This document shows, one piece after another, positions 7,747-17,302 of a stretch of 64,000 nucleotides of DNA (position 1 is the first letter of the stretch; each line of letters begins with the position of its first letter). Source of the DNA: JAHEEL01 sp963836085 (lineage in GTDB: Bacteria; Actinomycetota; Acidimicrobiia; Spongiisociales; UBA5794); NCBI GenBank assembly GCA_963836085.1, contig CAWIHT010000002.1:124001-188000 (forward strand), written 5' to 3'. The notes under the pieces were generated by a model that worked only from the letters and a program-made list of their open reading frames with translations, was not told where the DNA came from and did not search any database. The position numbers were made by a program, and so were the translations under genes.

Positions 7747-9264
7747 CCCGATCGTCCGGTCGTGGATCGCCTTGGCCCCTTCTGGTGACCCGGCGATGCT
7801 CACCATGCCCAACTTGCCGTACTCCGAGACGGCCCCAACGATGTGGAACACCGTCCCCGACTGCCTCGCCTGATCGAAGTGCAGGCCCTCGCACACGGTG
7901 ATGTCGAACACGTCCTCCGGCAGCAGTCCCCGGTACCGGTCCGACCGGACGTTGTCGCTCGCGTAGTAGCAGAGCCCGGTGCCGAACGCCGACCGGTAGG
8001 TCCCTGTGTCCACGTCGTACGACCCGTCGGTGAGGAATTGGAGAACAAGCGAGGGCAGGGTCGTTCCACCCTTCCGCAGGTTGATCTCCAGTGCGAGGTG
8101 ATCCCACCCTTCCTCCGTGGGGACCGAGACGAAGTCGACGCTGAACCGCCCGAGCGCGCCGCGCTCCACCAACTCGCTTCCGACGCGGAGCCCTGCCTCC
8201 TGAAGATCGAGGCGGTAGGCATCGTCTGCCGGAAACGAGCATCCTTCGTAGATCTGGCCCGTTGCGCCTCCCAGGATTTGCTCGTGGGTCGAGATGGCTT
8301 CGACCCGTCCGAGCGGGTCGATTCGGCACTGGACCGACGGGGAACGGATCACCGGGGATTCGATCATGGCCTCGACGATGCCGGTCATGGTCGAGAGCTT
8401 CTCGAGGAAACGGGCTGCGGTCATGCCGGGAGCGATCGGAGCCAGGCGCTCTTCGAGTGCTCTGCGAGCCCACACTGCGATCCCGGTCTCAGGGGCATCG
8501 GAGAGGTCAAACGTCGCGTTGCCCTCGCCGGAGAACCCCTCGTCGAGTTTCACGACGGCACGTTGCAGGGTCGGGTCCTCGGAACGCAGTTCCTCGAGTC
8601 CGCGGACAACGTCTTCGGCGTCTCGCACCCCGGTGACCGCCCTCGGCATCGGAATCCCGGCAGCGGCGAGGACGACGCGGCTGCCGTTCTTGCCACCCAG
8701 CCACCGACGGTCTGGATCGTTGGCATACATCGGTATGCCGAGTTGGACAGAGAGCGTCCGTTCCAGCGATGTCGAGTTGAAGCATGTCATGTGGGTCGTT
8801 GCCGGATGCGGAATCGCATCCTTGATCCGTTCGATGAGGCGCGGCCGCCGGAGGATCTTGCGGCTCAGCGGTTCCGGAGACCCGTCGTCGCAGGACAGGA
8901 GCGTCAGGCGATTTCGGGCATGGTGCGACGGCACACCGGGCAGCAGGTGGAGGTAGTAGTCCACGATCGTCGGTGCGATCGCTCGGCTCGTCACGTAGAC
9001 GATCCGCGTGCGCGGCATCCGGAGCAGCATGAGCAGACAGAGCATGCGCTCTTCGTAGTGGACGATGCCGTCGATCCGATGGAGTTGGTCCCGGTCGAGG
9101 CTGAGCGAAGGGACGACGACCACCGTGCGCTCCGCCATCCGGTCGGGGAAGACGGTCGAGACCAGGGGGACGAGCCGATGCTGGAGCTCGGAGAAGCGGG
9201 TTCGCTCCGCCTCTGAACCCGGGGTTGGAGTGAGACCTCGGTACCCGTCTTCGATGTGCGCCAT
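7714..9264 (-). CDS. ATP-grasp peptide ligase-like protein (PGM1-related, pre-ATP-grasp domain)
   Basis: 516 residues from ATG 9264. The N-terminal 150 residues (RTVVVVPSLSLDRDQL, RIVYVTSRAIAPTIVDYYL) match the pre-ATP-grasp domain of peptide ligases related to pheganomycin synthase PGM1. The ATP-grasp domain follows: NDPDRRWLGGKNGSR near 190, AVVKLDEGFSGEGNA near 245, and a late LALEINLRKGGTTLPSL segment near 405 with the metal-binding E and N. Such enzymes join a carboxylate to an amine with ATP; the substrate here is unknown. It is divergent from icmF and converges on rimM, overlapping it by 33 bases. TAGGGT ends eight bases before the ATG, suggesting a near-leaderless transcript. Confidence 0.75.
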   Translation of the reverse strand: MAHIEDGYRGLTPTPGSEAERTRFSELQHRLVPLVSTVFPDRMAERTVVVVPSLSLDRDQLHRIDGIVHYEERMLCLLMLLRMPRTRIVYVTSRAIAPTIVDYYLHLLPGVPSHHARNRLTLLSCDDGSPEPLSRKILRRPRLIERIKDAIPHPATTHMTCFNSTSLERTLSVQLGIPMYANDPDRRWLGGKNGSRVVLAAAGIPMPRAVTGVRDAEDVVRGLEELRSEDPTLQRAVVKLDEGFSGEGNATFDLSDAPETGIAVWARRALEERLAPIAPGMTAARFLEKLSTMTGIVEAMIESPVIRSPSVQCRIDPLGRVEAISTHEQILGGATGQIYEGCSFPADDAYRLDLQEAGLRVGSELVERGALGRFSVDFVSVPTEEGWDHLALEINLRKGGTTLPSLVLQFLTDGSYDVDTGTYRSAFGTGLCYYASDNVRSDRYRGLLPEDVFDITVCEGLHFDQARQSGTVFHIVGAVSEYGKLGMVSIAGSPEGAKAIHDRTIGSLDRAVDNSG

Positions 9265-9318
9265 CCGGTCCAACCCTACGCGCCGTGACGGATCGCTGGT
9301 GAGTCGGTGCCGACGACG

Positions 9319-9324
9319 TATCCT
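9319..9324 (+). promoter_or_regulatory. -10 box of a leaderless icmF transcript
   Basis: TATCCT followed by exactly six bases and GTG at 9331. The same spacing recurs before several genes here and decides the icmF start against an in-frame GTG at 9307. Confidence 0.5.
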
Positions 9325-9330
9325 GGTCCC

Positions 9331-12300
9331 GTGCCGTACGAACCGCGCCATCACGTCCGCATCGTGACCGCTACCTCGTTGTTCGATGGGCACGACGCTG
9401 CGATCAACATCATGCGGCGGATCCTTCAGGCGACCGGTGCCGAGATCATCCACCTTGGACACGACCGATCGGCGGCCGACATCGCAATTGCTGCGGTGGA
9501 GGAGGATGCCCAGGCGGTTGCGATCACCTCCTACCAGGGCGGCCACATGGAGTTCTTCCGGTATGTGCGACGCCTGCTCGACGATGCAGGTGCGACGCAC
9601 GTGAAGATCTTCGGGGGAGGCGGAGGCACGATCCTCCCGGACGAGGCTGCCGAATTGGAACGATCCGGGATCGAGCGCATCTACATGCCGGATGATGGCC
9701 GTGAACTCGGACTTCAGGGCATGATCGACGACCTCCTCGAGCGCTCGGACTTCCCGGTCGTCGACGAACGGCCACTCGACCCGGCCGACCTGAGTACGGC
9801 GACACCCGCGCTGCTCGGACGCATGATCTCGGCCGTTGAACAGGGAACCGTCGATGATCTGGCAGCGGCTGCCCGATCCGCTGCCGCCGACCGTGCGGTT
9901 CCGGTGCTTGGCATGACCGGGACCGGAGGCGCAGGCAAGTCATCGCTGATCGACGAGATCGTGGTCCGGTTCCTCTCCGACTTCCCGGATCGAACATTGG
10001 CGATCATCTCGGTCGACCCCTCGCGGCGACGCTCCGGCGGGGCGTTGCTGGGAGACCGCATCCGCATGAATTCGGTCTCGAACCCAAGGGTGTACATGCG
10101 ATCGCTCGCGACGCGCCAGGCGAATCTGGCCTTGTCCCCGCACGTTGCATCCGCGGTGGATCTCGTGAAGGCCGCAGGGTTCGACCTTGTGATTCTCGAG
10201 ACGTCCGGGATTGGCCAGGCCGACACCGAGATTGTCGACCACTCGGATCTCTCGCTGTACGTGATGACGCCGGAGTACGGGGCGGCGAGCCAACTCGAGA
10301 AGGTCGACATGCTCGACTTCGCCGACCTCGTCGTCATCAACAAGGCCGACCGGCGCGGCGCCGACGATGCCGTCCGGGATGTGCGCAAGCAGTACCGACG
10401 CAATCACAACGCCTTTGACGAATCGGATGAGGACCTCCCGATCTACGCGACGGTGGCGTCGCACTTCAACGACGCGGGGACGAATCGGCTGTACCGCGAA
10501 CTGATGAAGCGCCTCAACGGACTCGCCGATGGCAAGTTCGCCTCGTCCATCGACCTCCCCATCGATCATGGGGGAGAGCGGCCGGTCATCCCCCGGGATC
10601 GAGTGCGCTACCTGTCGGAGATCAGTGAGACGATTCGGGCCTACAACGCGCGTGTTGGCGCTCAAATGGTTCGCGCAGCTGAAGCACAGGCATTCCAGAC
10701 GGTTGCGGCGGCGACCGGAGACGAATCGATCGCAGCTGCGGGAGTGGACGGCATCGCCGCCCTCGATGCCGATGCAGCCTCGGTGTTGGCCCAATGGGAC
10801 GACCTGGCCGACACGTACGCCCGGGACACCGCCACCTATGAGGTGCGCGACGCCGAGATCGAAGTCGAGACCGCTTCGACGACGCTCTCGGGCACTCGCA
10901 TCCCGAAGGTCGCGTATCCCCGCATCTCGGGGTGGGCCGACCGGGTGCGGTGGGGACTGCAGGAGAATGTCCCCGGCCGCTTCCCGTTCACTGCCGGCGT
11001 CTTCCCGTTCAAACGGGCCGCGGAGGATCCGACCCGGATGTTTGCGGGGGAGGGCGGTCCCGAGCAGACCAACCGCCGCTTCCACTACCTGTCGCGGGAC
11101 ATGCCGGCGGCGCGGCTCTCGACCGCCTTCGATTCGGTAACGCTCTACGGCGAGGATCCCGACGAGCGGCCCGACATCTACGGGAAGATCGGGAACGCCG
11201 GCGTGTCGGTCGCCTCGCTCGACGACGTGAAGAAGCTCTACTCGGGATTCGATCTCCTCGATCCGTCCACGTCGGTCTCGATGACGATCAACGGACCCGC
11301 TCCGATGATGCTGGCGTTCTTCATGAACGCCGCGATCGACCAGCAATGTGAGCGCTACGTCGTCGAGCATGGTCTCGAGGACGCCGTGGAGCAGGCTCTG
11401 GTTGAGCGCTTCGATCGGCACGGGCTCTCGCGGCCGCGCTACGACGGCGATCTGCCGCCGGGCAACGACGGCCTTGGTCTCCTGCTCCTCGGATTGACCG
11501 GAGACCAGGTGCTTCCGGCCGATGCCTATGCCCGGATCAAGGACGACGTCCAGGCCCGCGTGCGCGGGACGATCCAGGCGGACATCCTCAAGGAGGATCA
11601 GGCCCAGAACACCTGCATCTTCTCCACGGAGTTCGCGCTTCGGATGCAGGGTGACATCCAGGCGTACTTCATCGACCACTCGGTCGGGAACTTCTACTCC
11701 GTCTCGATCTCCGGCTACCACATGGCCGAAGCGGGCGCGAACCCGATCACCCAACTGGCCTTCACGCTGGCGAACGGGTTCACGTTTGTTGAGTACTTCC
11801 TGTCGCGTGGCATGGCGGTCGACACGTTCGCTCCGCATCTCTCGTTCTTCTTCTCGAATGGGGTTGATGCCGAGTACGCCGTGATCGGCCGGGTCGCCAG
11901 GCGCATCTGGGCCAAGGCGATGCGGGACTGGTACGGGGCTGCCGAGCGATCCCAGAAGCTCAAGTACCACATCCAGACATCGGGACGATCGCTCCATGCA
12001 CAGGAGATCGCCTTCAACGACATTCGGACGACGCTCCAGGCGCTCTACGCGGTCTACGACAACTGCAACTCGCTGCACACCAACGCCTACGACGAGGCGA
12101 TCACCACGCCGACGGAGGAATCCGTTCGCCGGGCGCTCGCGATCCAACTCATCATCAATCGCGAGCTCGGCCTGGCCAGGAACGAGAACCCAATGCAGGG
12201 TTCGTTCATCATCGAGGAGTTGACCGACCTGGTCGAAGAAGCGGTCCTCGCAGAGTTCGACCGACTCACCGACCGTGGCGGGGTGCTCGGCGCCATGGAG

Positions 12301-12663
12301 CGCATGTATCAACGTTCGAAGATCCAGGAGGAGTCGCTGCTCTACGAGCGCAGGAAGTCGACGGGAGAACTGCCCATCGTCGGCGTGAACACGTTCCTGT
12401 CGCGTGACGGTTCACCGTTCGTGGTCCCCGACACCGTGATCCGTTCGACCGACGAGGACAAGCAACGCCAGATCGATGCCACGCGGGCACTGCGCGATCG
12501 CGATCCTGCCTCAGCCGGGGCCGCCCTGGCGCACCTGCAGCAAGCTGCCATTCGGGGCGACAACACCTTCGAGGCCCTGATGGAAGCGGCGAAGCACTGC
12601 ACGATCGGCCAGATCTCCCGTGCGCTGTACGCCGTGGGCGGCCGATACCGACGGAACATGTAG
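9331..12663 (+). CDS. icmF: Fused acyl-CoA mutase with G-protein chaperone (isobutyryl-CoA mutase IcmF type)
   Basis: 1110 residues. Domain order: B12-binding domain (SLFDGHDAAINI near 15, and GGGGGTILPDE), MeaB-like GTPase (GMTGTGGAGKSSL near 195, VDPSRRRSGGALLGDR, INKADRRG), a linker, then the large adenosylcobalamin mutase domain (FPFTAGVFPFKR near 550, SMTINGPAPMM near 650). This is the IcmF architecture, which interconverts isobutyryl-CoA and n-butyryl-CoA, or related branched acyl-CoAs, with a built-in repair GTPase. Sequence cannot settle the exact acyl substrate. GTG 9331 is preferred because a -10 box lies six bases upstream. It sits among unrelated genes in the rimM-trmD insertion. 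Confidence 0.93.
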   Translation: MPYEPRHHVRIVTATSLFDGHDAAINIMRRILQATGAEIIHLGHDRSAADIAIAAVEEDAQAVAITSYQGGHMEFFRYVRRLLDDAGATHVKIFGGGGGTILPDEAAELERSGIERIYMPDDGRELGLQGMIDDLLERSDFPVVDERPLDPADLSTATPALLGRMISAVEQGTVDDLAAAARSAAADRAVPVLGMTGTGGAGKSSLIDEIVVRFLSDFPDRTLAIISVDPSRRRSGGALLGDRIRMNSVSNPRVYMRSLATRQANLALSPHVASAVDLVKAAGFDLVILETSGIGQADTEIVDHSDLSLYVMTPEYGAASQLEKVDMLDFADLVVINKADRRGADDAVRDVRKQYRRNHNAFDESDEDLPIYATVASHFNDAGTNRLYRELMKRLNGLADGKFASSIDLPIDHGGERPVIPRDRVRYLSEISETIRAYNARVGAQMVRAAEAQAFQTVAAATGDESIAAAGVDGIAALDADAASVLAQWDDLADTYARDTATYEVRDAEIEVETASTTLSGTRIPKVAYPRISGWADRVRWGLQENVPGRFPFTAGVFPFKRAAEDPTRMFAGEGGPEQTNRRFHYLSRDMPAARLSTAFDSVTLYGEDPDERPDIYGKIGNAGVSVASLDDVKKLYSGFDLLDPSTSVSMTINGPAPMMLAFFMNAAIDQQCERYVVEHGLEDAVEQALVERFDRHGLSRPRYDGDLPPGNDGLGLLLLGLTGDQVLPADAYARIKDDVQARVRGTIQADILKEDQAQNTCIFSTEFALRMQGDIQAYFIDHSVGNFYSVSISGYHMAEAGANPITQLAFTLANGFTFVEYFLSRGMAVDTFAPHLSFFFSNGVDAEYAVIGRVARRIWAKAMRDWYGAAERSQKLKYHIQTSGRSLHAQEIAFNDIRTTLQALYAVYDNCNSLHTNAYDEAITTPTEESVRRALAIQLIINRELGLARNENPMQGSFIIEELTDLVEEAVLAEFDRLTDRGGVLGAMERMYQRSKIQEESLLYERRKSTGELPIVGVNTFLSRDGSPFVVPDTVIRSTDEDKQRQIDATRALRDRDPASAGAALAHLQQAAIRGDNTFEALMEAAKHCTIGQISRALYAVGGRYRRNM

Positions 12664-12705
12664 ACAGGACCGCCGGTCGCCGGTCGCCGAGACCCGGTAG
12701 GTGTT

Positions 12706-13938
12706 CTATTCCGCGTGAGTCGGTTGGGGCCAGGTGACGATCAAGGCTTCAAGGGCGGAGGCGATGCTGGTGACGCGGTCGATGTCGACCTGGTCGGGGG
12801 TGTCGTGCGCCGAGTGGAACAACACGGCAAGCATCTCCTGTACGCGCTCGGTCGTGAGCGCAAGCGCGGCCCTGCCCTGCATCGCGAAGATCGCATGATC
12901 GCTCTGGTACCACGGAGGGCCTTCGCTGAGGTCCGCGTAGGGAGCGAACGTCTTGTGCACGTGGGAGGCGACTTCGTTGTCAACGTTGTAGAACGAATAC
13001 GAGGTGCCGCCTTCGCGGTATCCGGCGCCATCGATGTTGATCATCAACTCGATCGCGTCGAGTTGGTCAGTATTCGACTCGAGCCACGCGACCTCTCCCG
13101 GTGCGGCGTAGTGGTCTTCGCCGTTGACGACGAGGAGTTCCACGCCGACGGGAAGACTGGGATGCCGCTCCGGTGAGAGCAGGTCGGCGAGAAGCAACAG
13201 TGCCACGACTCCGGCGGCATTGTCGACGGCACCGGGCGTACCGGGCTTGGTGTCAATGTGCGCCGCGATGGTCACGCGACGATCCTGAGGTCCCCGAAGC
13301 GCGGTGACGTTGTGGGCGGTAGACGGCAAGCGCTCCGCTCGGATGTCGACCTCCGCAATCAGACCCTCGCTGTTGAGGAGGCCGGCAGCATCGGTGGGAC
13401 GGACGTTGGCCGTGGGGATTGTGAAGTCGCCGTCCTCGATGAGGGGGAACGGGTCCAGGGCCCCGCAGAGTTCCGGATACCGGCCGGTGATGGCGATGAC
13501 GGCCGCGGGCCGGGACAGTTCCAGTGACTCGATGATCGCCGCGTGTTCGTCTGATCCGTAGAAGGGGTAGGTCTTCGGCGTGAGGGGCTCCGCTGCCAGA
13601 TCGTCGGCCAGCACGGCGATCGAACCGGCGAGGTCGGACCCGACCAGGTCCCCGGCGGTTCGGAGGACGCGAAGCGGACCGTGAACCGCCGCTCCGAGCC
13701 CGTAGGGACTCGGCGTCAGAGCGACCGTGGAACCGCCGACCGTGATCGCACCACCGCTGGTCTCCCAATCGAGACACTCGAACTCGTGGCTGTGGACCTC
13801 CCACGATGACCGTTCGAGTGCGGCAGCGACGTACTCGGTGGCCTCGTGGTTGCCCCTGCTCCCCGGCCGACGGTCGGGGAGAAAGGCGCAGAGGGCGTCA
13901 AGATGGGCGTCAGCTGTCGGGTGTTCGATCTCGGCCAT
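12706..13938 (-). CDS. M28-family zinc aminopeptidase
   Basis: 410 residues. Metal and catalytic motifs of peptidase family M28 are visible: AAHIDTKPGTPGAVDNAAG near 225-243 (H, D), VVNGEDHYAAPGE near 272 (the E/E-D pair), INIDGAGY near 305 and FHSAHDTPDQVD near 380 (final H). A PA-like insertion may occupy about 100-190. There is no signal peptide, so it is probably cytoplasmic, hydrolysing peptides or amino-acid conjugates. GGAGG lies four bases before the ATG. A possible -10 box, TAGAAT (14036-14041, minus strand), would give a leader of about 100 bases. It converges with icmF, 42 bases apart. Confidence 0.88.
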   Translation of the reverse strand: MAEIEHPTADAHLDALCAFLPDRRPGSRGNHEATEYVAAALERSSWEVHSHEFECLDWETSGGAITVGGSTVALTPSPYGLGAAVHGPLRVLRTAGDLVGSDLAGSIAVLADDLAAEPLTPKTYPFYGSDEHAAIIESLELSRPAAVIAITGRYPELCGALDPFPLIEDGDFTIPTANVRPTDAAGLLNSEGLIAEVDIRAERLPSTAHNVTALRGPQDRRVTIAAHIDTKPGTPGAVDNAAGVVALLLLADLLSPERHPSLPVGVELLVVNGEDHYAAPGEVAWLESNTDQLDAIELMINIDGAGYREGGTSYSFYNVDNEVASHVHKTFAPYADLSEGPPWYQSDHAIFAMQGRAALALTTERVQEMLAVLFHSAHDTPDQVDIDRVTSIASALEALIVTWPQPTHAE

Positions 13939-14080
13939 GTGACCTCCGTGACGGCGCGGCTGCTACTCCCAGAACATGGAACACGGCTGAGCCTCAGCGG
14001 GTGCCGGTGCGTTTGAAGCGGGTCGCCAGAGCCAATTCTACTCAGCGGCGATGTCGCCGCTCACCGTGGGCCGGCTGCGG

Positions 14081-15751
14081 TCAGCCCGTGGCTTTCACGA
14101 TCCGAGAGACCGTTCCCGTTGCCGACACGACGTACACCTCGCCGTCCTCATCACGACCGAACGACGACACCTGGTCGAGCCGTCCGGTTCCCCCGGTCCA
14201 GTCGTGAACGACGCCGTCGGGAGCGATCGAACGGAGGAAGCCGGTACACCAGTCTGAGAAGAAGTAGTGGCCGGCGAGATGCGGCATCGCGGTGCCCCGG
14301 TAGACGTAGCCGCCGGTCACTGAGCACCCTTCATCGTGTCCGTACTCGAGGGCCGGGAACGTCAGGCCTCCCGGGTTGCACGATCCGGCGAGGCACTCCG
14401 AGCCCTCGTAGATGGGCCAGCCGAAGTTGAGCCGCTGTTCGTCGGTTGATACCGAATCGATCTCCTCGACGTCACCTTGTCCAACGTCGGCGATCCATAG
14501 TTGGTCTCCGTCGAACGAGAATCTCCACGGATTCCGGAGTCCGATGGCCCAAATCTCTGGTTCCGCGAACCCCATGTCCTCGACGATCGAGTACGGGTCA
14601 AGGCCGGGACCGACCTGAATCCGGAGCATTGCCCCGAGCAGCGTGTTCTCGTTCTGTCCGTTGCCGTAGCGATCGTTCGAACCGCCTCCATCTCCCAGGC
14701 CGATCCACAAGTGACCCTGAGGTCCGAAGGCGATCATCCCGCCGTTGTGGTTCACCGAGGGCTGTGGGACCTTCAGGACCACTCGCTCCGATGCGGGGTC
14801 CGCCACGAGGGGATCGCCATCGAAGGTGAACTCGGACACCACGGTTGCACCGTCGTTCTGGATGTAGTTGACGTAGAGGATCCCGGCGTGGTCGGGATGG
14901 AACGCCAGGCCAAGGAGACCTCGCTCGCCTCCATACGCCACTCGATCCCGAATATCCAGCACGACCCGGGAATCACCACTGTCGGCGATGACCCAGATTC
15001 GTCCGGGTTGGTCGACGACATAGTCGTGGCCGCGAGACGACGTGAAGAACACCGGTCGCTCGAACCCATCGGCTACCGGTTCGAGTCGCAGTGTCGTCGG
15101 AGGAGGCGGGGGAATGGGATCGAGGCCGAGCGCCCGGGAGAGGAATGACGCCATCTGGTCTCTCCGGACGATGTTGGTCGGGCAGTAGTTGGTGTTGTCC
15201 GGCGGGTTGCAGCCGAGTGTGACACCGGCCTCGGCGATCGCGTTGATGTCGTCCTCGAAGATTGAGCCGTCGTCGTCGGCGAAGGAGTCCGTTGTGGCAG
15301 CCGGGTAGGCAAAGGCGCGGTTGAGGAACGCGGCCATCTGTCCCCGGCTCACTCGACTGGACGGGCAGAAGCGATCGTTGGCGGGGGGATTGCAGCCTCG
15401 GGTGATCCCGGCGGCCGCGAGTCGATTGATGTCGCCCTCGAAGGTCGTTCCGTCATCGTCGGAGAAGAAGTCGCTGTCCGTGGCCGGCAACGCCAAGGCA
15501 CGATTCAGGAATGCGGCCATCTGTCCCCGGCTGACATCCGCGGTCGGGCAGTAGAGGGTGTTCCACGGCGGGTTACAGCCCTTCGTGATTCCCTCGGCCG
15601 CGATCGCCTCGATGTTGGGCTCGTGGATGTTCTGGTCGTCATCCTTGAACGTCCCACCGGGTGGCAACGCGGCGAGCGCTGTACCGATCGACAGCAGAAC
15701 GAAGACCACCGCGAGCACAAGCCCGGCTGGGCGGAACAGGATCCGACGCAC
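14081..15751 (-). CDS. Secreted PQQ-dependent sugar dehydrogenase-like protein with three SLH-type repeats
   Basis: 556 residues. A signal peptide (basic start, hydrophobic LVLAVVFVLLSIGTALA) is followed by three repeats of about 58 residues, each with ITxGCNPP...YCP/FCP and RGQMAAFLNRAL (residues about 33-205), an S-layer-homology-like unit with a conserved cysteine pair. A proline hinge leads to a soluble glucose dehydrogenase-type beta-propeller: ERGLLGLAFHPDH near 290, VNHNGGMIAFGPQGHLWIGLGDGG near 350, IWAIGLRNPWRFSFD near 415, and LNFGWPIYEGSEC. The whole suggests an enzyme held at the cell surface. GAGGAGG lies six bases before the GTG start. The oxidised substrate is unknown. Confidence 0.87.
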   Translation of the reverse strand: MRRILFRPAGLVLAVVFVLLSIGTALAALPPGGTFKDDDQNIHEPNIEAIAAEGITKGCNPPWNTLYCPTADVSRGQMAAFLNRALALPATDSDFFSDDDGTTFEGDINRLAAAGITRGCNPPANDRFCPSSRVSRGQMAAFLNRAFAYPAATTDSFADDDGSIFEDDINAIAEAGVTLGCNPPDNTNYCPTNIVRRDQMASFLSRALGLDPIPPPPPTTLRLEPVADGFERPVFFTSSRGHDYVVDQPGRIWVIADSGDSRVVLDIRDRVAYGGERGLLGLAFHPDHAGILYVNYIQNDGATVVSEFTFDGDPLVADPASERVVLKVPQPSVNHNGGMIAFGPQGHLWIGLGDGGGSNDRYGNGQNENTLLGAMLRIQVGPGLDPYSIVEDMGFAEPEIWAIGLRNPWRFSFDGDQLWIADVGQGDVEEIDSVSTDEQRLNFGWPIYEGSECLAGSCNPGGLTFPALEYGHDEGCSVTGGYVYRGTAMPHLAGHYFFSDWCTGFLRSIAPDGVVHDWTGGTGRLDQVSSFGRDEDGEVYVVSATGTVSRIVKATG

Positions 15752-15893
15752 GACAACCTCCTCGACGTGACGTACCCGACCCTAAATCGGCGTATGGCGA
15801 TATCAGGAGGCAATCTTCGGTGCCGCGAGAGCTGCCGGCCACCCATGGGGCGGGCGCCGACGCGAATCGAGGTCTGGCCGGGGACCCGATCGG

Positions 15894-15899
15894 TAGGAT
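15894..15899 (+). promoter_or_regulatory. -10 box of a leaderless ATP-grasp gene
   Basis: TAGGAT, then six bases, then ATG at 15906. No ribosome site is visible before the start, consistent with leaderless translation. Confidence 0.5.
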
Positions 15900-15905
15900 C
15901 CCGGC

Positions 15906-17279
15906 ATGGACGCCGAGCCGATCCGAGAAGAGATTGCCGAGTTCCACCGGGGGAAGAAGTGGATCATCGTGCCGGATGTGGCCGCGGGGGCGACTCCACT
16001 CGTTGACCAGATGCGCGAATGGGAACCGTCCGGCATCATGATCGTGGCCGCGGTGGAAGGCGTCGGAGACCTACCGAAGGCCGATCGCATCCGGTATACC
16101 AGGGCCGTCGGGGACACGGTGATGCTCGGGATACGGGCCAGCAATGCCGCGATCGAGAACCCGGATCCCGATCTGCTCGCGGCGATCGACGACTTCGATC
16201 CGGAGCACGAGGCACTGGTCCTTGGTCCCGGGTTCAGTCGCGAAGCAACCCTCGTCGGACGGCCCGTCTACGGCGCTCGCCCTAAGGAGTGGTGGGCGCT
16301 GGAGGACAAGACGATCGTCGATCAACTCTGGGACGATGCAGGCGTTCGCCGCTCCCCGGCAACCGTTGTGCCGGTTGCTGAGGCGCCGGCTGCCGCCGCC
16401 GACCTCGCTTCGGACCTCGGGACCGTTTGGGTGGCCGACAACAGCGAAGGATGGCACGGGGGCGGGGAGTACGCGCGATGGGTTCGCTCCGCCGACGAAG
16501 TCGCTCCTGCCCTCGCATGGTTCGCCAAGCATGCGCTCGAGGTGCGGGTGATGCCGTTCCTCGACGGCATCCCGTGTTCGATCCACGGCTTCGTGACCCG
16601 CGACGGCGTCGCTGTGTTCCGCCCGATCGAGATGGTGATCCTGCGCGACGCTGTCCGGCCCGAGTTCGTCTACGCACAGGCCGCCAACTACTGGAACCCG
16701 CCCGCGTCTGTGCAGGAGGCGATGCGAGCCGCGGCCCGAGGCGTCGGGCACCTGCTCAGCGATCGCTACGGCTACCTGGGAGGGTTCGGGATCGACGGTG
16801 TATGCACCGTGGACGGGTTTCTTCCGACCGAACTGAATCCTCGGCTCAGTATTGGCCATGGTCTGCACTCGCGTGCCGCTGACATGCCGCTCGGCGCGAT
16901 GGAGCGGATGCAGACTGAAGGGGACCTCGAGGTCGATGCTGCCGCTCTCGAGGAGACGCTCTTGACTGCAGCGATCAACTCGCGCCGCGGCGGACTGCTC
17001 CTGCCCCTGACCGGGGAGTACGCCCCCGACAAGACCGGCGTGCGGTTCGTCGACGGACGGGCCGTGGCCGTCGATCCGGAGGACGAGTGCGACGCGACAA
17101 TGGAGATCGGTGGCGCCATGATGGGGTCGATCATCATCGTACGTCTCGACCCCGACCGAACCCCGGTCGGTCCCTCGATCGCTCCCCGGGCGGTGGCCAT
17201 GTTCGCCCTCGCCCGCGACCTCTGGAATCTCGACATCCCCGAGATGGCGGCAGCCCCGGACGTGTGCGCCGGAGCGTAG
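15906..17279 (+). CDS. ATP-grasp superfamily protein, substrate unknown
   Basis: 457 residues. The N-terminal part (RGKKWIIVPDVAAGATPLVDQM) looks like the Rossmann-type pre-ATP-grasp subdomain. The central part has ALEDKTIVDQLWDDAGV near 125, a glycine-rich EGWHGGGEYARWV nucleotide loop near 180 and EVRVMPFLDGIPCSIHGFV near 215. The metal-binding motif TELNPRLSIGHG lies near 310. These features support carboxylate-amine or carboxylate-thiol ligation, but I cannot name the pathway. It is a second ATP-grasp enzyme in the rimM-trmD insertion and is not closely similar by eye to the one at 7714-9264. It converges with a lipoprotein gene 23 bases away. Confidence 0.65.
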   Translation: MDAEPIREEIAEFHRGKKWIIVPDVAAGATPLVDQMREWEPSGIMIVAAVEGVGDLPKADRIRYTRAVGDTVMLGIRASNAAIENPDPDLLAAIDDFDPEHEALVLGPGFSREATLVGRPVYGARPKEWWALEDKTIVDQLWDDAGVRRSPATVVPVAEAPAAAADLASDLGTVWVADNSEGWHGGGEYARWVRSADEVAPALAWFAKHALEVRVMPFLDGIPCSIHGFVTRDGVAVFRPIEMVILRDAVRPEFVYAQAANYWNPPASVQEAMRAAARGVGHLLSDRYGYLGGFGIDGVCTVDGFLPTELNPRLSIGHGLHSRAADMPLGAMERMQTEGDLEVDAAALEETLLTAAINSRRGGLLLPLTGEYAPDKTGVRFVDGRAVAVDPEDECDATMEIGGAMMGSIIIVRLDPDRTPVGPSIAPRAVAMFALARDLWNLDIPEMAAAPDVCAGA

Positions 17280-17302
17280 CTCTCTGGCGACTGGCGACTC
17301 AG

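Noticed and set aside
7843..9216. A 457-codon plus-strand frame opposite the PGM1-like ligase
   Set aside because: The minus strand reads a coherent ATP-grasp protein; the plus-strand translation has no recognisable motif.
9940..12312. A 790-codon open frame on the minus strand opposite icmF
   Set aside because: Its translation is rich in R, H, G and V without domain logic, typical of the antisense of a high-GC gene. The opposite strand has complete IcmF domains.
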